64,000 nucleotides of DNA from Symsagittifera roscoffensis (lineage: Eukaryota > Xenacoelomorpha > Acoela > Convolutidae). Positions 54,166 to 64,000 of this stretch are shown here, one piece after another (the stretch's first letter is position 1; each line of letters opens with the position of its first letter). The stretch spans positions 16,049,802 through 16,113,801 of the forward strand of contig NC_087064.1 of assembly GCF_963678635.1 (NCBI RefSeq), given 5' to 3'. The position numbers were made by a program, and so were the translations under genes. The notes below the pieces were generated by a model. The model was not told where the DNA came from. It was given only the letters and a program-made list of their open reading frames with translations, and did no database searches.

Positions 54166-55597
54166 TCAACTGCAATTCTTTTGAAAAAAAAATCAAATAT
54201 ACATTGTCTTAAGTTGTTATTGTCTCTCGGGCTTAACCGTTTTCGAAGTGTGGTTCCTAGGCTTTAACCGGTGTTGAGCTTTTCCATATTTACGTTTACG
54301 CTTATTAATTAGGTCGGAAAACATCTGGATAACTCAGCTTATAGCAACGCAAATGAACAATCCTTTTGCGTACTGACAACAAAATGGCAAGCCCATTAAT
54401 TGCTCTTTTTGTTTTACAGATTTTTAAAACGGGTTGAATCTCGACGGAAAATTAATCATCTGAAACGGTTTTTTTTCGGAAATGTGGACAGTATGGGGCT
54501 GAAGTTGAGTCATCAGAATTAATTGTTCAAGGTTTCAAATAGATTTAGTCTTCAAGATTTATGAGCGTAGTAAAGACTTATATAGGTCTTGGTGATTTTT
54601 TTTTTGTTTTTCAGGAAAACATGCAGTTTTGAGTTCAATTCGATATCATCTGTTAAAAGTTAAATAAATTGCGTTCTCCAAATACGAACGTGGAATTGGA
54701 GCGGAAAAAAACGAACGATTTTCTTGTTTCGAAATATAATTTTTGCCTATTAGCTAGTTATCTTAAATTGAGTTAAACTGTCAAACATAAATTCATCTTC
54801 AAATTCAAAGAGGGTTAAAGCCATATCTTTTTAACTTTCAAATTCGAAAGTTAAAGTTTTTTCAAAAATAGGTCACTTTTTTGTTTCCTTGCGTTCATTG
54901 AAGTTGGCTATGTTAGTTCCTGTCAGTTGCCTATGTTAGTGGGCTTCAAATATTAGAAGTTAGATTAATAATGTTTAATTTTACCTTTTGGCAGATCAGT
55001 TGAGCTTGACGAATAATAGATGCGAGTTCTGGTTCGATCAAATAATCTGTGTAATCAGATAAACGCTGTTTTTTGTTGCTGAGCGAGCTATTCGATTTTG
55101 AATTGAAAACAGTATTTTTTGAGCAACGTCTAAGCATTCGCCACTTGACTGACTCGAGTGCTTTACATGTAAAGCTTTTTATGACTGAGAAGTTGCTTAG
55201 CTTACTACAATTGTTGATTTCTTCACAATTTATTTATTGCTCCGATCACCGAAGTGAACGGAAAATGTGGATTTGGTTATTTTTTGCCACACAAGTTTAG
55301 GTGCTGCATAAGTCACTCGGGTTGAGTGATATATCATATTAAAGCGCAATCAACCGTTATTCGAGCTGCCATGAAAAGTTCTAAACAATTTTTTTAGGTT
55401 ATCGAGAAAAATGATCTGATTTTTTGCTTCTCAGAGCAATTTAGCGCGAAGGCTTACTGAATGTATATATAACAGTTTCTTCATAATTTTGACTCAAGTA
55501 AATAATATTATCATTTTGTTTCAGATTTAATGTCTTAAAGTTTTTAGCGGTTCATTTTTTTAAAAATAATAAATTAGGTTATTAATTAGAATTAGGA
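54166..55597. other. Spacer between divergent genes, with repeats
   Basis: It contains a fairly full copy of the 350-bp dispersed repeat (54,565-54,935, ending TCAGTTGCCTATG) and the module GAGTGATATATCATATTAAA (55324). A strong acceptor TCATTTTGTTTCAG ends at 55524, ahead of the transporter start. A possible exon on the minus strand is listed separately. Confidence 0.5.
54985..55137 (-). CDS. Possible first coding exon of an unidentified minus-strand gene
   Basis: A 51-codon segment from an ATG to a good donor (CAAAAG/GTAAAA) with protein-like composition (SDYTDYLIEPELASIIRQAQ). No partner exon was found, and it cannot join the B-box gene because an in-frame stop precedes that start. It may be chance. 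Confidence 0.2.
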
Positions 55598-58500
55598 ATG
55601 GATGCAGTAAACAGTGCAATAATAAACAACGACAGTTCGCAGCAACATTTGCCAGACGGAAGTCCGCCGCAATCTGAAGCTGAAGTTGACGTTGAACCCG
55701 AAGATGTTCGCAATATTTCGATGACGTCATCAGCGTCCTCTCGCGTAAACAACTTGGCATCAAGATCACAAAGGCGCAGTCACGTGGAAACGGATTACAA
55801 CATACGGCCAATGGAGTTCAGAGGTTTTTCTCCGGGCACACAACGGAGGCATTCACGCCAATATGGAAGTGAGAATTTTTAAATCACAGAAGGCTTTTCT
55901 TAAATCAAACGATTTTCTCGGATGTTTTGATTGAATTGACTCCAGAAACTGAATTAATGGTAAAGAAATCTTTGAGAATACGTTGTTAGTTTTTTGAAAT
56001 GGAAAAAGCTCTGGAAGGTCTTAAGCAAATACATTTTTAGATACGGAGGAATCAAAATGTTTAAAATAGTGATACCTTTAGGAACATCTCAGCCACCGGG
56101 ATTTGACGCAAGTATTCCAGAGATTACAATCGGACCGGAACATCTTCATACAATTTTAACAGTGAGCGGCAGTGGAATCCGCAATGGCACCTACAGACAT
56201 GACAATGACGAAGACTGCAATGAAAATGACGACACGAGCAGTACTTCGGACTCTACCGTAGTGAAAGACCCGACAACTTTCGACGACGATTCGCGACTCA
56301 TCGGGGATTCTGCGAACTTCTTTGGAGGAATCGAGCTGCATAGGTCCTACAATGACAATTCTCTTATCGGAGGCAGGACTTCGTTTTTGGGCGCTGTTTT
56401 TATTGTTTGCAATGCGGCACTGGGAATCGGAGTGGTGAATATTCCGCATGCTTTACTCACCATTGGAGGTCTCTATTCGGCTCTTTTCACCCAATGTGTG
56501 AGTTAGTTTTCTTACAAGTTAACTCGTTAACTCAAATCGTAAAAAATAAATTTATGTAGTGGATGTAAGTAAGTATACTTAATTTTTAAAAATAAGGTAA
56601 GAGTTATAATAGCCCATAGAAAGCAAAAAACATAAAAGAGGGTTTTCAAGAGGGTTCAGGATTTGTAACACTGAAATTGAGCTCAACTCGTATTTGGACA
56701 TCTGGTCTATCGATTACTGGATCTTAATGTATTGTCTTGAATTACATTACCGAACAAAAAAGCTCGTTTTTTGACAGTTCTATTACTTTCTCTCATGTTT
56801 GACGTATTTTATTCCAGGTAGTGGTGTGCATCGTGATGTCGACTCTGTTCCTGTTGGGCTACTGTGCGGAGAGGTGTCAGGTGTCCTCATTCGAGTGTGT
56901 CGTTGGGACTCTGTGGGGTCCCAAACTGAAGTTCCTAGTGGAGCTCATCATCGTCCTTAATGGGTTCCTGTCCTGCATCATGTTTCTCATTATCGCAGGA
57001 GACCAGCTGCCACATGGTTCATTGAATTTTTGTTATTTCACTGATTGGATTAGCGTTTAATAGCAAAAGCAGATGGCTCAGTCTGTCAAGTGGAAATGAA
57101 TGATGAGGTTGAGGGTTGGAATTCAACAAACAACAAATATTTTTCGATACAGTGTTTGAAAGAGCACCTTGTTTTTAGTGCTGTTGCTTCTGGACCCGAG
57201 CAAGAGTCCTACTTATTTCCGGGAGCTATCAGTGGTATTGTCTTCCCTGCTTATTCTGCCACTCTGCATACCGAAGGACATCGCATACCTCTCATACCCT
57301 GGGTGAATTGTAATTCAGATCATATTAATGAACCTCCAACTTCTGGTCTTGGTAAAAAAATAATTATTTGATGTCCCCACCCTCGAAGAGTAAGTATAAG
57401 GCTCAAATAATTTCTTTTAAAAAATTGTGGTGCTTGGTTTTATGATTTATGTATACCTACTGTATGACTTTTTGTATCTCTTGCAGACTAGTGTCGGTAG
57501 TAGCTGTGATCTACTTGCCTGTTGCAATCATCATCCGCTACTTCAAGCCAGACGCACCGAAGAGAGAAGACAGGTTTGACGATATCTCCTTCTCCTGGAT
57601 GGGTCTCTTGCACTCGTTTCCCACTCTCGTGTTGGCCTATCAGTGTCACTTAAGCTGTGTGCCCTGCTATGCCAGTCTACGCAACAGGTTGGTCAACTTG
57701 TTGTAGCTTTGATAAACAGAGGAAAGTTTTTTTAAAAAGCTGTATAAATAGTCTGTTCAGCTATTTTTATTGTTTGGCTGACTCCCCATCTGTATAATTG
57801 GAAACTAAACTTCAGGAAGACGTGTTCATTTGCAAGCTGCGAAATCGTACAGCCAGCCAATTTTTTTTTGTAGGTCAATGACTAGATGGGCAACCATCAT
57901 CACAATTGCTCTACTTATTGTCTCCGGAATCTACGCTTCAGTCGGTTTCTTCGGGTTCATGACATTCGGAAATATGGTAAGAGACAAATTTGGGTGTGAT
58001 TCTTGTTATTGATAAGATTGAATTTAAAAAAATTGTATTTAGTATTTATAAAGTTAACTAGTTTTCTATCTATTTAACCCTTGCGATAAGCAAGGGTATT
58101 GCAATTGGGTCCTAGACTTTTTTCCCGTCAATAACTTTAGGCACAGGACTCATCTCCTGGACCCTGCACTCGTTCATCCACTAAGCCTTTTTGTTGCAAC
58201 AGAGGTTTTTTGAGCATGTTAGCATTTCAAATATCGGCTTATTCGATTTTTTTTGTTGATTGCAATTTTACCAACTCGCTTTGTTAAAACTTCTCTTGTT
58301 TTTTTTCTCAGTTTAATAGATTTCGGCATATTTTATAATGGCTCAGTGGTCCCATTTTGCATCGTTTGATGAGCGAAAAAAATTTCGGTGTGCGCTTTGA
58401 GTTCTGAGGGGAATGAGCTTTAACATTTTTTTTAGTTACGAATTTTTTTCCGAATTTTCTAAAAAAAAATTTCCGGCTTTAAGGATTCTGCTCAGACTTT

Positions 58501-61500
58501 TTTTACTGCCTGTTAAGTTTTCCGATGATAATCTTATATTTTACTTTATTTGGTGGATTTGACTTTTGATTCTAATTATGCTTCATTCAAATTCATCTGC
58601 TTAATATGGAGAATGAAGAGACCTTGAACAAGATCAGCTGCTTAATCCTAGCGACATAAAAAGGTTATCTAAGACACAGTTTTCGTTAACTGGGTTGGAG
58701 TTAGTTAGTTAGCAAACATAATTGTCAGTCATAATTTTTTTCTAAAGTATAAAGAAATGCATGCTTCACTATCTCGCCATCCGTAAGCTTCAAAGTATTA
58801 TATCTGCAAGTTCAGCTAAAGAATTTTTTCACGTTCTTACTTTATCGTATATTGCAATGCTTGAAGATTTTTTGTTCGATTAACCAGCTGGAATTCGAAT
58901 TGGGCCTCCAAATATGAATGCCCAAATCCTTTTTGTTTACAAGATACGACGTTTCTAGTGACTTTTTCGAAAAATTTCAAGGTACAGATTTCAAGAAATT
59001 CGCAAAATTTGAAGTTCTTTACACTGTAGTTGGATGCTTTCAGGGTAGTCTCAGGGTTGCAAATGTTGCCTCAAATTATGACTTCTCACGTCTTTTTAGC
59101 TTTCATTATATGACCTTTTTAATGCTTTTTTCGTAAGTTTTCAAAGAAACAAGATATAAAAAAACGGACAAAAAGTTGAAATTCTAAACTCTATAGTGTG
59201 GAGTGCTGTCAGTACTTTCAGGCGTTTCAAATCTTGCCTTCAAATTACCAACTCGTTTTACAAAGTCAGCTGAATCACTTATGATGCTGACATGCTCAAT
59301 TTCATGAAAATTCTGTTTTGATTACTGGGTGGGTCCTAGTTAAAACGGTAGTTTCAGGTGGTCTTGAAACGTGTTATTGCTGTCTGCTCGAAGATTGTCG
59401 GCCCTGTTTCCGCTTCGTAAGTTTTGTTCAGTTGATATTGCTAGTTTGAACTTCAAAGGTTTTGCTTGGCATGTTTGCCTAGATTTCCTGTTTGACAAAA
59501 AACACAGGTAATATGAAAGTGTATGGGATTAAGTTTTTTGTTTCATTTTTTTTGGACGCTATGGAAATTTTTATCTCTATTTGCAAAATTTTTTGTTTTC
59601 CCCGCAAAAACCCTTCTCCCGCTTTTCAAACAAGAGTATCCATAGAAACAGCGCCTTCATTTTTGTGTACTTGATTACTCTCCTGGTCTCTTTTTGCTTT
59701 ACCCCTGTCTACAGCCTACGAGGACACCTGTGGCGGGGATATTTGACCGATATTTTTTGACTTTTTTTTCATCTTCTCAAAAACTAACCTACCAAATCTG
59801 AGATTTTGGTTTCAATGAATTTGACATATAAGAAAAGTTCACCTTCATAAATAGCTACTCTCAAAATTTTTCTACTCATAAAACTATGACCCTCGGAATT
59901 GTCAAATTTTTTGACCGTTTTTTTGAATCCCTTTAAACTTTTTTTTCTAAAATTAAGATCCCGATTTTTAGGTTGCGGGTTTAATAGAGATAACGGGTTG
60001 TGGGAAACTCCCCTGCGTAAGCGTCCACTTTTAAATTTTTTTTCTCACAAAAAGTTATAGATCTCGAAAAAGTCATTTTAAAATTTTTTTGAGTGCTTAA
60101 GTTTTATGATTTTTACCAAAAAATACTATCTGAGATTTCGGGTTCAGTCCAAAGAACGGGTTGTTTGAAGCTCCTTTGCATAGGCGACTACGCCCAAATT
60201 TTTTACACTAAAAATTATGGCCCTAGGAAATGTCAAAATTTTGATTTTTCAACCGTTTTTTTTTTTGAAACTTTTCTCGAGAACTACCCTGCCAAATCTG
60301 GGTTTTCGAGTTCAATCGAAATTAAAGGTTGGGTGAATCTTTTCTGCATCAGCGGCTGCTTATTTAAAACAAAAAGCTATGATTCTCGGAATTGTCAGCT
60401 TTCTGATTTGTTCACCGCTTTTTCAACTTTTCTCGATAACTATCCTGCCAAATCGGATATCATACGTTTAGTCGATACAGCAGGTTGTTGGAAACTTGTT
60501 TATTGAATTTGCCACTCCCAGTTTTTTTAGAAAAAAGTTATGGCCTCCAAACAAGTGAAAGTTTTTTTGGAAGTTTATTTCGAATCTTATCGTGTCAGTT
60601 ACTCGAATCTTACCGTGCCAGTTCTGAGGTTGTGTTCAATCGAGTTTGTGAATCTTCTCTACTTTACCGGCCACGACCTGCTTTTCCTTTTTAGCTGAAA
60701 AAATAAACGAATTACGAGAATTCAAGTTTTTGTTCTGGCCGTTTCTAAAAATTTTTGAATTTTCTTGAAAACTACCCTATCACATCTTAGATAATAATTC
60801 TAAGATCTCAAAATATATATTTTTTCATTAGATAAACAACTTAGATTTTGGGTGAAGTTCAATTTTTTGAAATTACGCATTTCGTCCCGCATCAGTATAA
60901 CAAATTCAAAAAATATCAATTATGTACCTCCAGCTTTAGCTGAAGCCTAGGTATCCTTCATTGAGACATACGAAAATTTTTGCTCATTTAGTTTTTTTCA
61001 AAATGTTTCATGTTTTACGGCGTTTTTTGTTGTATCGCAAATGGTGCTAAGCCCCGCTTGGCCTCGATGGTCGGAACAATCAAGATAATTTATGGTGAGA
61101 AAATTTGTAGTAAGGTGGTGATATATCATATACAGACGTTTTCAGTCCCAATTTTGTTCCAGTATTGAGAAAAACCGGTTCGAAATTTCTCAGTTTTAGT
61201 CAATTTCGAGCGAGTATAATTTTTCGAAAGTTTTTTTGTTTCATGTTTCGAAATGTCAATTTTCAAAAAGTCATTTTTTTGAAAAATTTTTTTATTCATT
61301 GTTTTTCAAATTCGTTTAGTTTTAAGTGTGAATGACCGGGTTCTTGAAATTAGAGTTTTAATCTTATGTATTTTAAATAGAAAGTTTATTAATTTGTTTC
61401 CAGACGAAGAGCGACGTCTTATTGAACTACGAGTCCAAGGATGACATAATGATCTTTGCCCGACTCACCCTCTTCTGCTCGGTTATTTTTTCCTACCCCA

Positions 61501-64000
61501 GCATGCACTACGTCTCAAGGTAAATAGAATAAGTTGCCAATCAAGTTTATACAAATGCCAGGAAAATATTAATGAAAGCTCTTCAACTCGAGGAATTTTT
61601 AAGCTGATAAACCCTCTTCAGCTGTTCTTGTAATTTAGAATGATATATTTTTTATGTAAATGTGGTTCACAAAAAAAAAGTTTTTTTTTCGAGTTCCTTG
61701 AGTTCATTGACACTTCCTAACTTTCTGTTTGCCATGTTTTAAATTTGGCCTTGCTCTCAAATCATCAAATTTTAATTTACCGAGGCTCTTTTTACCTGAA
61801 TTAATCCACTGACGTTCACAATGAATTGAGTTACTACGAAATGCAGTTGTTCAAACAATTTGAAAGGTAGTTTTTCCTATTTTTTTTAAAAAAATTTGCA
61901 TTAATTTTGCTCAGGTCTGCATATCAGAGTATGTTCAAATGTCGAGGTAATCCGGACTCGCCCTTCAATGCTTTCTTCACTCCAGCCTGGCTCCTGGGCT
62001 CACTCTCTGCCAGCCTGTTCATACCCGAAATTGGATTTGTCATAAATAGATTCGGACCAGTCGCCGCCTTCTTCATACTAGGCTTTCCAGGTTATATTGA
62101 AATGTTAACTTATGAGTTTAACTTACATATTACGAATCGACTTTTTAGTTTTTTCAAAATGCTGTTTTTTGTTGGCATTTTTTGCTTTTTTACACAAGCG
62201 AAGTGTATTATTACGAAGAATTGTTTTTCCAAGCTAAGCCGCAAATAAATATGCTCTTGGGTAGCACTTTTGGTATATTTCAATTTAATCATATTTAAAC
62301 TTATTTAAGCATGGAATTTTAATAGCATATGTTGCTGCTTTATTTTGGCTTGTGTTAGGTCCTGTTTGAAAAAAAAACGGCATAATGAAAATGTATGGGA
62401 TTCGTTGTTTTTTTTGTGATGCTTTGGAAGATTTTTGCACTTTCCGAGGAAATTTCTATTTTTCTGCGGCCTTCGAAAGTTTCTGTAGTAGGATTTTTGA
62501 CCTAATTGTGTTTTATCTTTTTTCATTTTCTCAAACATTAAAAGCACAAATCTGAGATGAAAGTTTCAATCAAAAGAACAAACCATGGGGATCTTTCCTC
62601 CTCAAGAGGCTATTCCCTAAATTCGGTAGAAAAAAAGTAATGGCCTCAAACACACCCATTTTTGACATTTTGGTTAATTTTTAATTTTCTTGACTTTTCT
62701 CAAAAACTACTGGGAAATTGGAACTAGGGTTTAACCGAAAAAAAAAACAGTTTTGTGACTCTCCTCTGCGCAAGAGTCTATGCCTTACGTTTTGAAAAAA
62801 TATGGCATTAAAAAAGGTCACATTTGAAATGATGCCTGTTCTTTTTTGGAAACGTTTTTCCAAAAACTAACCTGCCGATTCTGAGGTTGATAGAAATTGC
62901 ATCACTTTTCTCAAAAACTACCAGCTAAAGCTGATATTAAGGGTTCATTCTAAAATTTAGGGTGTGCAAGTTCTCCCTGCATAAGGGGCTATTCCCATGC
63001 TTAAGTAGAGAAAAGTTAATGGATTTAGGAAACGTCAGTATTTTAGTTTTTGATCATTTTTTGGATTATTTTTTACTCGTTTCGAAAACTACTCAGCCAA
63101 ATATGAGAGAATGAATATACTTGAAAGAAACAGTAGTAGTTTTGTCCTTATTATAAGCGGCTAATCCTCTACTTAAGCACAGAAATCTTTAGGGTTTTGC
63201 GTGAAGTCCATTTTTTGAGATTTTTAAAATAACGCCTTTCCGTATCAGTACAAGATGATTCAAAATATTAAAACAGGCGCATCCAGCATTAGCTAGGGCA
63301 CTAGTTAATTTTCAAGCAACCGTGGCACAGATGTCTGCACGTGAGACTAGATCCACTGGTCGGAGATATAAACCCGGAGCATTGAAATAGTTTTTTTTGG
63401 TCGAATTTTTGCTGCGTAGCATTGGCAATTTGATAGAAATTGTAGCTGTTTTATTGGTGGCTTGTGTTAGTAAAATTACAAGCGATCGTGGAGCAGATGT
63501 GAGAACGTGATATTCCTAAAATCAGCAAAAAGTTTTTCACAAGTGGTATTTTAAGTTTTTTCCTTTTGCCTTATTTCACTATGTTTTACCTGTTCAGAGC
63601 TTTTTTTGCGTTTTCCTTGCTTGTGTTTGCGGAGCACAGCTTCGCCTGTGTTTTAAGTCTGCTTTATTGCGGTTTTTTGCTTGTTTTGCAACGTTGTGCA
63701 GCTTCGCCTCAAAGTAAAAATTGCCTGCCCTAAGAAAATTTGCGCAAGTTAACGCCCTTGACAAAGAAGTTGCAACTTTTTTCTTGTTTTCTTTGTTTCT
63801 ACCATTTTTTAGATAAAGGGTTGAATTTTTGACATGCTGGATTCTATTATTTTAGATAAAAGGTTGAATTTTCGATATGCTGGGTGCAACTATTTGAAAG
63901 GAGCTAGCCAGAGGTGCTCTTGCTGTGGGAACATTCACGCAAACAACACAAGAAGCTTGGATTTATGTACTCAAATTGGTTCGTTGGGAAGATGATGAGC
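55598..64000 (+). CDS. SLC38-type sodium-coupled amino acid transporter (SLC38A7-like), 3' end beyond window
   Basis: Recognised exons: 55598-55868; about 56121-56497 (start uncertain; 56163 is also in phase, and an alternative start ATG lies at 56058 after a TTTTTAG acceptor); 56818-57016; 57179-57302; 57487-57687; 57874-57976; 61404-61519; 61915-62090. The following exon is not in the window. The N-terminus is long, polar and probably cytosolic. Transmembrane segments follow the family order: FLGAVFIVCNAALGIGVVNI (TM1), IVMSTLFLLGYCAERCQV, CIMFLIIAGDQLPH, FRELSVVLSSLLILPLCIP, LVSVVAVIYLPVAIIIRYF, LVLAYQCHLSCVPCYASLR, GIYASVGFFGFMTFGN, LTLFCSVIFSYPSMHYVSR, and SLFIPEIGFVINRFGPVAAF. AYQCH and GFFGFMTFGN are typical of SLC38 proteins, which move glutamine and related amino acids with sodium, A7 at lysosomes. 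The last one or two helices are missing here. Intron 6 is 3.4 kb of repeats. Confidence 0.85.
57977..61403. repeat. Transporter intron 6: arrays of families A and B and other modules
   Basis: Left to right: hairpin CCCTTGC-GATAA-GCAAGGG (58078-58096); linker resembling 18,220-18,330 (58,745-58,860); family B units (58,890-59,260); family A units with cores near 59,770, 60,105, 60,275, 60,431, 60,590 and 60,765 (period about 165 bp); the GCATCAGTATAACAAATTC module (60,885); a decayed GCGAAGC hairpin (61046-61063); and TGATATATCA (61119-61128). No gene is seen. Confidence 0.7.
62091..64000. repeat. Downstream intron of the transporter: family A units and tRNA-like composite
   Basis: Family A cores lie near 62,530, 62,697, 62,860, 62,912 and 63,080. 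From 62,960 to 63,660 the sequence parallels 31,330-31,990 module by module, including tRNA-like segments (63315-63382 and 63480-63526) and the terminal hairpin GCGGAGCACAGCTTCGCC (63629-63646). The last 160 bp contain a duplicated TTTTAGATAAA.GGTTGAATTTT (63,810 and 63,853). No exon of the transporter was found. Confidence 0.6.

Noticed and set aside
63856-63996. Zinc-ribbon-like piece (RCSCCGN) of a transposase
   Set aside because: About 45 codons, one motif only, no catalytic residues and a stop right after; too little to support a call.

Overview
The window comes from an AT-rich, intron-rich animal nuclear genome. The host genes are recognisable metazoan orthologs with GT-AG introns, and the spacers and introns are packed with diverged repeats. 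The sequence does not allow a phylum to be named. Nothing looks vertebrate, and the gene packing fits an invertebrate lineage with spliced-leader trans-splicing.

Region 1 (1 to about 14,770, minus strand) is one large Ty3/gypsy-type retroelement. A single reading frame runs from 9142 down to 338: Gag with two CCHC knuckles, aspartic protease, reverse transcriptase, RNase H, integrase. The extreme C-terminus looks like a captured TARG1/OARD1-type macro domain whose ligand loops have degenerated. Two in-frame stops (TAA at 5102-5104, TGA at 5021-5023) break the RT. Upstream of Gag lie a 12-bp minisatellite, a 1.75/1.78-kb tandem duplication, C-rich tracts and four 70-bp repeats. No LTR pair was found.

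Region 2 (about 14,990-16,010) holds two dead RT fragments: a non-LTR-like RT piece and a 170-bp relic of a gypsy RT.

Region 3 (16,189-50,913, plus strand) is a co-directional cluster: eIF1 (2 exons), an intronless MCM3AP/GANP homolog, SDHA (10 exons, 664 aa), UBE4B/UFD2 (13 exons, about 1,073 aa) and an unrecognised PPxY-motif protein (probably 4 exons). Spacers from stop to next start are about 225-580 bp. Each start codon is preceded by a pyrimidine-rich stretch ending in AG, with no obvious 5' exon. This suggests polycistronic transcription resolved by trans-splicing; it is an inference.

Region 4 (52,586-64,000) holds a minus-strand B-box/coiled-coil protein gene (6 exons, one with a likely GC donor) and a plus-strand SLC38-type amino acid transporter that runs off the right edge.

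Introns and spacers are built from a few recurring modules: two satellite-like families with units near 160 bp, tRNA-like composite repeats, several hairpin motifs (some with compensatory changes), and a roughly 350-bp dispersed repeat that usually ends in a hairpin plus CTATGTT. The same modules sit in introns of unrelated genes. All exon boundaries were inferred by eye from splice consensus, reading phase and family resemblance.
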